A stretch of 64,000 bases of DNA from Photorhabdus laumondii subsp. laumondii. GTDB lineage: Bacteria; Pseudomonadota; Gammaproteobacteria; Enterobacterales; Enterobacteriaceae. The notes below the pieces were generated by a model. It did not search any database, had not been told where the DNA came from, and worked only from the letters and a program-made list of their open reading frames with translations. A program made the position numbers and the translations under genes. Below are positions 56,501 through 64,000 of this stretch, in pieces; within the stretch, counting starts at the first letter, position 1; every line of letters starts with the position of its first letter. Location of the stretch: assembly GCF_003343245.1 (NCBI RefSeq), contig NZ_CP024901.1:1054001-1118000 (forward strand). The letters run 5' to 3'.

Positions 56501-59500
56501 CATCAAAACTAGGTGATGGCTGAACGGAAACATCTTTATCCGCGGTAAAAGTTTTCTCTTTGCTACCGGCTTTTACTGTTACCTGAATTTTTGCCGGGGA
56601 AATTGCAGTGTTGATCTCTACTGCGTTATAGACATCAGTAGCAATAATACGGAATCCATTATTTTTGTCCTCCATATAGAGATATTGTTTAAATAAAGGT
56701 TCTTGATTAGAAGTGTCTATAATATAGCCATTATTGCTATTGGTAACTTCTGAATATAGGCTTTGTCCCCAATTAGGAAGAAAGACACTTACTTTACCAA
56801 TTTGGTTATCCCGATAAAACAGTAATCTACCCTGACTATTATTAGTGGTGTTTCCTCTATATTGATAAACCGGGTATATTAACTTTTTATTTGATGTCCA
56901 TTGTGTATTGACACTCAGATTGGTATAGATAATAAATTTATCACCCAATTTGCCATATTTTTTTATCAGGTTGCACTGATTACGAGTTCGCTCATCAGCT
57001 CCTTCATAGGTAATTCTTAACTTAGGTGAGATATGGATTTTTAAATCACTTGATGAGGCTTGGTAACGGATAATTGGGATATCTCCGCCATGCACCATAC
57101 TGAGGTTATATTCTCCCCTGCCATAACTGTTATTGCTATTTACCGATGAAGGGATTTCATAATTCTCTGCGTAGCGGTTATTCACTCTTCTGACACTATT
57201 AGTATCAAATTGTTTATAACTGTTATCCCGATAAACATTGCTCTGTCCTAAGGTCATATCTTTGGATGCCATGTCGGCAAAGATATATAGCCCTTGCATT
57301 GCAGCAGTTTTATAACTATCTAGTGTATCTTGTTGGTTATAAAACATCACCAGCAACGTATCTTCACCCTGATAACCGGCACAATAGAGCCCGGGCGCTT
57401 TATTTTTTACCAGTTTTAGCTCGGATATTTTTTCATTGACATCAAAGGTGATTGGCGTATTCCAAGTGCCGTCATAACGGATATGCGCCAGTTTCAGTTC
57501 ATAACGATAATCCGTCTCGGTTTGATAGCCATCTTTACTATTTCCTGTCTGTTTGGTGATCTCCTTTTGTTCCAACCAGAGCAGATACAAGCGGGATTTG
57601 TACATCACAGGGCGGATAGTGCTTCGGTAAGGATTAATTGGGCAATCAATTTTGTGCCACTCACTCCAAGCGTTAGCCGCGAATTTACCGTCGCTGAATT
57701 TACTGTGATCGACACTACGCCAATAGTATTCACCGGCATCAGTTTCATTAAGTCCGATAAAATAGGTCAGCCCTTGATCGTTATTAATATTATCGTGATA
57801 TGCACTAATAACTTTAAGATTAGCTACCTGTTCAAACGACGTCAGATAAGACATAAAGGCGTCTTCGACCGTATCGGTATTTAATTGGCTTTGGCTGACG
57901 GATTGCAGTAATGCGTCCATCATTTTGGTTTGTCCGATGCGTATGGTCGGATCAATATAGTTTTCCGGGTAGTAAACTAATTGAGAAACACCAGCCCAAG
58001 TGCTGTAGCGTTTATTATATTTGTCCCAGTCGATAAAGAATTGGCGGCTGATAACCCCCGAATCGGCATTTTCTTCCACATTTTCCAGCGCCCGATTGAC
58101 GTACAGTTGAATGCTGGCAATAGCTTCGGCGATTCGGGTGGTTTTGATTGCAGCGGAAACCTGATTATCAATCAGCAAGTATTGATACAGGTCATCACGG
58201 CTTTTAATGGCCGCCGCTGGTTTGGCGACTTGACGGATATAGTAGGTGCTTAATGCGGCACTGCGGGATTCATCCAGAAAAGCGTGTAATGTATCCGCTT
58301 GTTGTGAATTCAATCCGGCGGTTAATATTCCCGCCGCGTTTTCCCACTGGGTATAGGTTGGGGTTTTTTGCTTAGATTGAATATAATCCAGTCCGACTAA
58401 AGCAGAAACGCCCTGTGGGGCGACATTCAATTGTTGTGCAACATTAACCCATTGCAGGATGGTATTGATCGATGTCCAACAGGAGAAAGCATTTTCTTGT
58501 GTTACTGGAGGAAGATGTTGATGATTTTGTGCTTGAGTACTGGCTTGCAACAGCAAATTAGCATCAAGATTCATAGCGTCAGCCAGTTGTTCTGCCGTTA
58601 AAGTATTAGCTTCTAATGCCGCTAATACGGAGGAGGCTTTTTCGCCTAGCGCGTTAACCCAATCCGCAAAACGCGTCAGCATGATCAATGAAAGCGCATC
58701 ATGCGTAGGGGCTGCCCCAATAGAAGTGCCAAACATCTCTGGTTTTGTTACAAACAGGCGGAAGGCGTTTTCGTTAATACCGGTGGAATGGTAAACCATT
58801 TCCAATTGTGCCAGAGCTTGACAATACTGAACGATATGCTCCCGCATTTCTACTGCTTCCGATAAACCCGGCGTATACTGAGTATTCAACCAGTCCCAGA
58901 ATTTTTCTGCTGTCATTGCGCCGTCGCCGGGCTTTAACTTGTCTGCCCAAAGCAGCACTGAATGAGCGACATTTTCCGATGATAATTGCAAGGTAGCCGC
59001 TATATAGGGTGCCATAACATGTAGTAAATCTGCTTTGTCTTTGTCAAAACCTTGTAAACCGTGGTAAACGGTATCTAGCAGATTCTTAATTTCAGGCGTT
59101 AGCGTTTTGTTATAGCTGGTGGAGGTCATAATAAACAACTGGAACACGCTCCACTTCTGTATATGTAACCAGCCGGTAATGGTATTGAGTTTTCTGATCA
59201 GAGTAGTTAATTGCTTATCACTGATAGCGGATAAATTAGTTTCTCCTTCACCCACAGCAACCAATAATAAATCCAGCTCATCAATGGTTAATTGATGGAT
59301 TTCTGCCAGTAATTTTCCAATATATAAATTGGAAAGATCCTTTAGGTTATTTTTAATCTTTCCGTCTTTATTATTATGGTCAGTAATTTTGAGCAGGCGG
59401 TAGAGAGAGACATCATCGATATTAAATGCTCTCTTAAGTATGGTTTTGCGAAAATCACCGTTACTACCTGGATTTAAATCGATCTCTTCATCTCCGGTAG

Positions 59501-61088
59501 AAAAATATTGGCCGTTCAGTAATGGCGTATTAAACAGGCGATCAAACTGGCTAGTTTGATTATTATATGAACGTTGTGAAATAAGCGCATGGCAGAGTAT
59601 TAGGGCAGTTTCAGCATCAATAGCATAACGCTGCATATAATATTTAGTCAGAAAAACTTTACCTAATACTTCTGTGTTGATATCCAGTTGCTGATTAACA
59701 CTGCGCACAATACCTTCCAGAATCGTGGGTGACAATTCTGTTGCTCGGGATAGACGAATCGCCTTATTGAGTTTTAGCAGGAAAGAGTATTGGTTATATT
59801 CCTCAACGGTAAATTTTGCGGCGGCATAGGCGTAATTAGTATTAGGAAGTACTCGTGTCAGGCCAATTTCAAAAGGTTGACTGATATCAGTGGTACTTAA
59901 TGTGATATTTGCAGAGTATTCTATGTTGACCTGAGGAGCGCCTTCAGTTCGAATAAGCTCTCTTTTGTCATTTAACTTGATGGATAAATAAGTGGCATTC
60001 CAAAAATCTTTGAATTTATAATCTAACCGATAATTTTCACCACCGAAGGGAAACAGTTCCACGTCCACTTGATAGGCATTTGTTGTATATTCGCGGGTAA
60101 TCCGATATACCTTAACCGTGCCATCACTGCTGTTAACTACTGGAGTAATAAGCTGGTTATGACTATATTCCTGTTGACCAAAATTGCTGGCTTTACCAAT
60201 AAACTGGCTAAGTTCTTCATCACTTAAATTGTAATAACGTTTAAGATATTCCGGCATAGCCAGTGAGGCCGGTTCGATATTACCAAAATTTTTCTCATAA
60301 AGTTCCTCAGCATTACCTTCGGTAATCTCCTCCGTCAGGATATTAAACAACTCAGGTGAGATTGAGGCGTTAATACCCAATAGGGAGGCTTGATGCATTA
60401 GCCCGGCAATTGCCGGTGATGCATTTAATTGCTCAAGCCCAGGATCTTGTAGCTGGATAACTTCACGCACATTTTCATAAGCATCGTGATAAGGCGTCGC
60501 GCCGGAAGGACGGAAAGTGGAGAGCATTTCCATCACTTTAGTATAGTTATCCAGCTTAGACTCAGTTTTAATACTTTCCAACAATAGCTCATTGGATAAC
60601 GAGAGCGTGGAAAGTTCGGTATCCATATTTTGTTGGCTGAGCGCCATTGATTTGAGATCTGGGCGGCGGGTATCCAGATAATAAACGGAGTTGCTGGCGT
60701 GTAAATTGCGAGCCTCACGATAAAGCTCAGTCAAATAAGCGGCGGGGGAGAACATGGAGGAAACGGTACCCGGTGCGACATATTGACTGGCTCTACCGCT
60801 AAATTGGCTGTTATAGCCTATCAGTTCGACATTAGGGGCGATGATGGCAAGATGTACGGCATTTTGTAATTGAGGATTCGCGCGCTTAAGAATACGGGCT
60901 TCATATAGCCGATTATCCTTTTGGGCCTGTTGGGCATCATGATATAAGTCGTGTGCTTCGGACCAAGAGAGGTGAGCAGATACTTGTTGGTGAAATTCGT
61001 TAAAAGAGCTGTGGCTAATATCTGTCAGGCAATTAAAACCACATTGGTTTTTTAATACATCAGGTATCTCTTTTACAGGCGAATTCAT
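53511..61088 (-). CDS. tcdA: TcdA-like Tc toxin A subunit (pore/translocator)
   Basis: A 2525-residue A component that forms the pentameric injection channel. The start MNSPVKEIPDVLKNQCGFN has AAGGAATAAAT upstream. From memory the sequence is very similar to TcdA1 (2516 residues) at both ends. Visible are the VRP1-like N-terminal region, Arg-rich shell helices, the neuraminidase-like and pore region (FAGGGSRWGAIAEATGYVME), coiled-coil segments (RRRRQEWEIQRNNAEAELKQ) and the C-terminal TcB-binding domain (SLGKIRRIKQISVTLPALLG). The receptor-binding part near residues 1350-1620 seems least like TcdA1, as expected among paralogues. First gene of the toxin operon. Confidence 0.96.
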   Translation of the reverse strand: MNSPVKEIPDVLKNQCGFNCLTDISHSSFNEFHQQVSAHLSWSEAHDLYHDAQQAQKDNRLYEARILKRANPQLQNAVHLAIIAPNVELIGYNSQFSGRASQYVAPGTVSSMFSPAAYLTELYREARNLHASNSVYYLDTRRPDLKSMALSQQNMDTELSTLSLSNELLLESIKTESKLDNYTKVMEMLSTFRPSGATPYHDAYENVREVIQLQDPGLEQLNASPAIAGLMHQASLLGINASISPELFNILTEEITEGNAEELYEKNFGNIEPASLAMPEYLKRYYNLSDEELSQFIGKASNFGQQEYSHNQLITPVVNSSDGTVKVYRITREYTTNAYQVDVELFPFGGENYRLDYKFKDFWNATYLSIKLNDKRELIRTEGAPQVNIEYSANITLSTTDISQPFEIGLTRVLPNTNYAYAAAKFTVEEYNQYSFLLKLNKAIRLSRATELSPTILEGIVRSVNQQLDINTEVLGKVFLTKYYMQRYAIDAETALILCHALISQRSYNNQTSQFDRLFNTPLLNGQYFSTGDEEIDLNPGSNGDFRKTILKRAFNIDDVSLYRLLKITDHNNKDGKIKNNLKDLSNLYIGKLLAEIHQLTIDELDLLLVAVGEGETNLSAISDKQLTTLIRKLNTITGWLHIQKWSVFQLFIMTSTSYNKTLTPEIKNLLDTVYHGLQGFDKDKADLLHVMAPYIAATLQLSSENVAHSVLLWADKLKPGDGAMTAEKFWDWLNTQYTPGLSEAVEMREHIVQYCQALAQLEMVYHSTGINENAFRLFVTKPEMFGTSIGAAPTHDALSLIMLTRFADWVNALGEKASSVLAALEANTLTAEQLADAMNLDANLLLQASTQAQNHQHLPPVTQENAFSCWTSINTILQWVNVAQQLNVAPQGVSALVGLDYIQSKQKTPTYTQWENAAGILTAGLNSQQADTLHAFLDESRSAALSTYYIRQVAKPAAAIKSRDDLYQYLLIDNQVSAAIKTTRIAEAIASIQLYVNRALENVEENADSGVISRQFFIDWDKYNKRYSTWAGVSQLVYYPENYIDPTIRIGQTKMMDALLQSVSQSQLNTDTVEDAFMSYLTSFEQVANLKVISAYHDNINNDQGLTYFIGLNETDAGEYYWRSVDHSKFSDGKFAANAWSEWHKIDCPINPYRSTIRPVMYKSRLYLLWLEQKEITKQTGNSKDGYQTETDYRYELKLAHIRYDGTWNTPITFDVNEKISELKLVKNKAPGLYCAGYQGEDTLLVMFYNQQDTLDSYKTAAMQGLYIFADMASKDMTLGQSNVYRDNSYKQFDTNSVRRVNNRYAENYEIPSSVNSNNSYGRGEYNLSMVHGGDIPIIRYQASSSDLKIHISPKLRITYEGADERTRNQCNLIKKYGKLGDKFIIYTNLSVNTQWTSNKKLIYPVYQYRGNTTNNSQGRLLFYRDNQIGKVSVFLPNWGQSLYSEVTNSNNGYIIDTSNQEPLFKQYLYMEDKNNGFRIIATDVYNAVEINTAISPAKIQVTVKAGSKEKTFTADKDVSVQPSPSFDEMYYQFNTLEIEGTGLNFNNNLASIDVTFTALAEDGRKLGYESFSIPVTRKVSTDNALTLHHNENGAQYMQWQAYRTRLNTLFARQLVARATTGIDTILSMETQNIQEPVLWSDNFTATLPIYNSSLHGNSKNIKIMLGNSEKQPDQANVIYQGELTDKNQLINLSETYISIKERSNNTKPVDNKGNDSWIYLFVKYSTNPIKIGEFWFKNGTNFQGYYPKGNEKNRDPIFIENQKTEPMDFSGANSLYFWELFYYTPMLVAQRLLHEQNFDEANRWLKYVWSPSGYIVHGQIQNYQWNVRPLLEDTSWNSDPLDSVDPDAVAQHDPMHYKVSTFMRTLDLLIARGDQAYRQLERDTLNEAKMWYMQALHLLGDKPYLPLSTTWNNPRLDRAADITTQNAHASSIVALRQSTPAPLALRSANTLTDLFLPQINEVMMNYWQTLAQRVYNLRHNLSIDGQPLYLPIYATPADPKALLSAAVATSQSGGKLPESFMSLWRFPHMLENARGMVSQLIQFGSTLQNIIERQDAEALNALLQNQAAELILTNLSIQDKTIEELDVEKTVLEKSKAGAQSRFDSYSKLYDENINAGENQAMMLRASAAGLTTAVQASRLAGAAADLVPNIFGFAGGGSRWGAIAEATGYVMEFSANVMNTEADKISQSETYRRRRQEWEIQRNNAEAELKQLDSQLKSLVVRREAAVLQKTSLKTQQEQTQSQLAFLQRKFSNQALYNWLRGRLAAIYFQFYDLAVARCLMAEQAYRWEINDASASFIKPGAWQGTYAGLLAGETLMLSLTQMEDAHLKRDKRALEVERTVSLAEVYAGLPQDKGPFSLAQEIEKLVSKGSGSAGSDNNNLAFGAGTDTKTSLQASISLADLKIREDYPTSLGKIRRIKQISVTLPALLGPYQDVQAILSYGDKTGLANGCEALAVSHGMNDSGQFQLDFNDGKFLPFEGIAIDQGTLTLSFPNASMPKKGKQATMLKTLNDIILHIRYTIK

Positions 61089-61781
61089 ATTTATTCCTTT
61101 TAAATCATAAAGTAAATGAAACATCCGTGTTGCCTTTACATCATGGATCAATCAGAGAATGATTCCGTTCCATCGGAAGAAGAGATGATTAAGTACAGGC
61201 TTTGAGAAATAGCTGAGATATGCATAGAAATAGTTTGCGAGGTGTAAAGAGGCATATCTTGATCTCTCAGAGAATCACTATCTCACTGTTTTCTTTAAAT
61301 AGCTGTTGCAAAAAAAGCAGATGCAAAATTTGCAACTGATTTTCTAATCAGAGTTGGCTGGAAATGGCGCTGTGTTGTTCTCATGATGAACTGTACGAGG
61401 GAAGCGAAGTTCAGTGATAACTAATATAAATTATTAAGTTTATTTAATCTTAAAATTGCAATCATTACATGTTGAGCATGATAGTGTTTTTCAACTAATT
61501 GAAATGTTTAATTAAAGAGCTAATCACGCCTATTTTTCCGTAATGATAATATGTCAAATTTCTTTATAATTATTATTGTAACATAAGGTGGGGGTATATT
61601 TATTTTGCAACAATAATAAAAATTGTTTGATAACTGCTAAGAATAAAGATGATAAAACTCAATCTCAGTTAATGCATACTTTGATGTTAAATAATGCAAA
61701 GAAGAAAAGTCGTTGTAATGTTTTCTTGTTAATATTCCATTCTATTTAGGATGGAATGATTAGTTAAAATAAGAAGGATAT
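61089..61781. other. Divergent promoter region between tcdA-like and LysR genes
   Basis: About 690 bases separating two divergent genes. AT-rich with no coding frame. Should contain the tcdA promoter and LysR binding sites; no T-N11-A site can be chosen with confidence. Confidence 0.55.
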
Positions 61782-62696
61782 ATGATGCTATTTTGTTCAA
61801 AGAACTTGAAGTATTTTATGGAGTCAGCGAAAAGAGAGTCATTCACTTTAGCAGCGGATACGCTTTGTATTACTCCCTCTCCCTTAAGTAGGATCATATA
61901 TCAACTGGAACAACGTGTAGGTTGCCAATTATTTGAAAGATTACCGGGAAGGACTAAACTGACTGAGGAAGGGATGGCCTTATATCAGGAGCTATTGCCG
62001 TGCTATGAGAGGATGCAGCGTGTTGAGGATAACTGGCATTATCGGAGAAGCGAGAGATTAACGAACGCCGGCAAACTTATTATTGGGACCAGTGGAGAAT
62101 ATATTAATAAAATTTCGGCAGTGATAAAAAGAGCGGTGCAACGTTATCATTATCGTGATATTTACATAAAAAACAATTTTCTGGTTGATGATTCAGCAAG
62201 AAAAGAGGCAATATTTTCTTCTTTAATGAAAGAAGATATAACCGTCTATGTGACGACTGAACATTATCCTGATAACGATAATATTATAAGAATAGATGGA
62301 ACTTATCAGGTGCTGCGTCTTGCTATCGCTAATGATATTTTGGGATCGGAAAGTCATGCTGATGATATTATATCCACATTGCCTTTGGCTCAGCATAATA
62401 GTGCTTTCTTGAAACAATGTGACGGCTTTATTCCACTGAATTGTCTACCTGAGTACCAAAATTTAACTTTGCTAACTGTTCCTGATTTCTCTAATCGGTT
62501 GGATTTAGTGAGATCAGGTATCGCGATAAGTTTAATGACACCTAATGAAGCGATCTGTTCTGCTGATCTTCATAAAGGTATTACCTTTTTGAATTTTAAA
62601 TCGTATCCAACACCATCAGTGAAATATTGTGCTTATACTCTTAGACACAAATATAAAGAACCATTGAATTTATTGATTTCCGATTTAATTGTCTAG
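61782..62696 (+). CDS. LysR-family regulator next to Tc toxin genes
   Basis: A 304-residue regulator. The N-terminal winged helix is clear: FMESAKRESFTLAADTLCIT, SPLSRIIYQLEQRVGCQLFE and the wing RLPGRTKLTEEG. The C-terminal substrate-binding domain is more divergent. It starts with a double ATG after AAGGAT. Divergent from tcdA, so it likely controls the toxin operon, as LysR genes do beside other Tc loci. Effector unknown. Confidence 0.88.
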   Translation: MMLFCSKNLKYFMESAKRESFTLAADTLCITPSPLSRIIYQLEQRVGCQLFERLPGRTKLTEEGMALYQELLPCYERMQRVEDNWHYRRSERLTNAGKLIIGTSGEYINKISAVIKRAVQRYHYRDIYIKNNFLVDDSARKEAIFSSLMKEDITVYVTTEHYPDNDNIIRIDGTYQVLRLAIANDILGSESHADDIISTLPLAQHNSAFLKQCDGFIPLNCLPEYQNLTLLTVPDFSNRLDLVRSGIAISLMTPNEAICSADLHKGITFLNFKSYPTPSVKYCAYTLRHKYKEPLNLLISDLIV

Positions 62697-62806
62697 GATT
62701 GATCTGAGATATTTATCATTGCATTAATTAAACCATTTGTCTGGATTAATGAAATATTATCGTGATTGAATGAAACTTTCTTGAAATTTTAATGATTGGT
62801 TGTGAA

Positions 62807-62832
62807 ATCCCCTGAATTAAAGTTCAGGGGAT
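62807..62832. terminator. Bidirectional terminator, LysR / tccC
   Basis: Arms ATCCCCTGAA and TTCAGGGGAT with a 6-base loop, then CTTTTATT on the plus strand. Between the converging LysR and tccC stops. Confidence 0.8.
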
Positions 62833-62858
62833 CTTTTATTAATTACTATTTTATCAAT

Positions 62859-64000
62859 TTAATTTGTACTGGATGATCTAAAGCTGCCGGTATAAGTATC
62901 ACGTACATTCCTATGAGTAATCGCTGATGGTTTAATATCTTGTAATAATACATAGGTATCTCTACCTTGATGTCTCATTGAAACAACTTCGAACGGTGTT
63001 TCTCTGGGGAATAGTATTTCTGCTTGCCCCGCTTCTGGTCCATTGGCTCTTATTTTCAATTTTTCAACAAAGCTTTTCCACGAATCATCTAAATCCATCT
63101 TAAATATTTTCTCCGCATTTTCGTTATTATACTTAGATTTTGCTGCCACATTGACACCTGTATTGGTTAAAAATGCCATTTTGACATATCGAGTTTCACT
63201 GGTTTCTTTTTTATGCACAAAATTCAGAAAACCACGATGGGCCGATGTTGATAAATAAGCATTATCTGAAACGATATCACCAACGTTGATGCTATTTCCT
63301 TCCTGTGGAGAGTGCCAGGGGGAGGGCTTGGAATTATCTATATAGGTCATCACTCGATAAGTTACCCGTATTTGTCTATCTTGCAGGGCAGATAATGAGG
63401 AATCTAAATCTTTCACTATCGATGTAATACGGTTTTCTCTTATTGCAGTATTAATTTGCGAGCTATCCGTGGTGTAATCTTTAATTGGGCTAGTATCTAC
63501 ACCGGGATTGTTGGTCAATAATTGATGGGCTTCTTGCTCTGTTTGGGTAGCGATAGCTCTTTGGCGTTTGAAAGTTTGAGGTTTCGCCATTTTTTTATAA
63601 ACGGCTTCTTCCATTCCTGTAAAGGAACCCTGTTTTATTATCGCTTCTTCTGTTCTGTTAGCCGGAGATAATCCCTGAACATCAAATTGTGTCACCGGAT
63701 TATTTCTCACCATGCGATATAAATTCAGCCCATCAATGGTTCCGGCCGGGTCCGCACTTAACCATCTGCCCACCCACGGTTGGTAATAACGGTAGCCGTA
63801 ATAATACAGCCCGGTAGCATCCCGCTCTTTACCTGAATAACGAATGGTTTTATAGCTGGCTTCGGTTTGATTCCTTGCTGCCCACAGAGCTGTACCGCCA
63901 AATGGATAATATTCTTCCTCACTGATAATTTGTCCTTCGCTATCTAATTCAAGTTGGCTGGAACCGATAAGATTATCGTAGCTGTAACGAAGTTGATTGT
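62859..64000 (-). CDS. TccC-like Tc toxin C subunit with ADP-ribosyltransferase-type effector (partial)
   Basis: The 5' end lies beyond the window; the frame is open to base 64000. The visible RHS end (RYSGKERDATGLYYYGYRYY, GRWLSADPAG) is nearly the same as in the tccC at 45700. The effector after NNPVTQFDVQG is different: VTYRVMTYIDNS (R), then DNAYLSTSAHRGF (S-T-S), and GQAEILFPRETPF (Q-x-E) match the R-S-E class of ADP-ribosyltransferases, as in TccC3 (actin) and TccC5 (Rho). A QxE rather than ExE motif fits targets other than arginine. Which of these it resembles more cannot be told here. Confidence 0.9.
   Translation of the reverse strand, partial: NQLRYSYDNLIGSSQLELDSEGQIISEEEYYPFGGTALWAARNQTEASYKTIRYSGKERDATGLYYYGYRYYQPWVGRWLSADPAGTIDGLNLYRMVRNNPVTQFDVQGLSPANRTEEAIIKQGSFTGMEEAVYKKMAKPQTFKRQRAIATQTEQEAHQLLTNNPGVDTSPIKDYTTDSSQINTAIRENRITSIVKDLDSSLSALQDRQIRVTYRVMTYIDNSKPSPWHSPQEGNSINVGDIVSDNAYLSTSAHRGFLNFVHKKETSETRYVKMAFLTNTGVNVAAKSKYNNENAEKIFKMDLDDSWKSFVEKLKIRANGPEAGQAEILFPRETPFEVVSMRHQGRDTYVLLQDIKPSAITHRNVRDTYTGSFRSSSTN

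Noticed and set aside
1..64000. CRISPR array
   Set aside because: The only regular tandem repeat has 8-bp units without spacers; no repeat-spacer pattern was seen.

Overview
The window looks like a Photorhabdus chromosome, close to P. luminescens/laumondii TT01. Reasons: a tcdA-tcdB-tccC insecticidal toxin complex, an eight-gene tandem array of PAS4-LuxR solo regulators, many copies of a 127-bp ERIC element, and core genes in enterobacterial order (mltD-gloB-yafS-rnhA-dnaQ-tRNA-Asp; tktA; epd-pgk-fbaA). Species identity is inferred from gene content, not from a search.

Layout. 1-3.2 kb: end of an unknown gene, an IscS-type cysteine desulfurase and an MFS exporter. 3.6-12 kb: a Ner-like regulator, then eight tandem 240-aa PAS4-LuxR genes on the minus strand, with 18 copies of an 8-bp repeat in front of the first transcribed one. 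12.9-17.8 kb: a DASS-type carboxylate transporter, an MFS exporter, a small toxin-antitoxin locus with a damaged PIN toxin, and an IPNS-like iron oxygenase. 19.3-25.5 kb: an AT-rich six-gene operon headed by a 30-codon ORF and a hairpin. It encodes a nucleotidyltransferase with a PqqD-like C-terminus, a phosphoribosyltransferase-like protein, an inositol-monophosphatase-like enzyme, a radical SAM enzyme with unusual cysteine spacing, a thymidylate-kinase-like P-loop kinase and an MFS exporter. A second copy of the oxygenase lies on the far side. This is the best candidate for an undescribed system: a peptide-derived, nucleotide- or sugar-phosphate-modified metabolite.

27-36 kb is core genome, broken by ERIC elements, a second Ner-like gene and a ninth PAS4-LuxR gene. 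36.2-40.5 kb is accessory: an ABM monooxygenase, MarR and TetR regulators, and a row of fused gene fragments (FAD oxidase, formyltransferase, cupin, MFS, SDR). 41-44.4 kb is the epd-pgk-fbaA group. 44.4-64 kb holds a GNAT/DUF1778 toxin-antitoxin pair and the Tc toxin island: a tccC with a possible GNAT-like effector domain, tcdB, tcdA, a LysR regulator, and a second tccC cut by the window edge that carries an ADP-ribosyltransferase-type effector.

Together the accessory regions suggest signal-responsive control (PAS4-LuxR), secreted insect toxins (Tc ABC complex) and small-molecule production, spaced by mobile ERIC elements and remnants of recombination.
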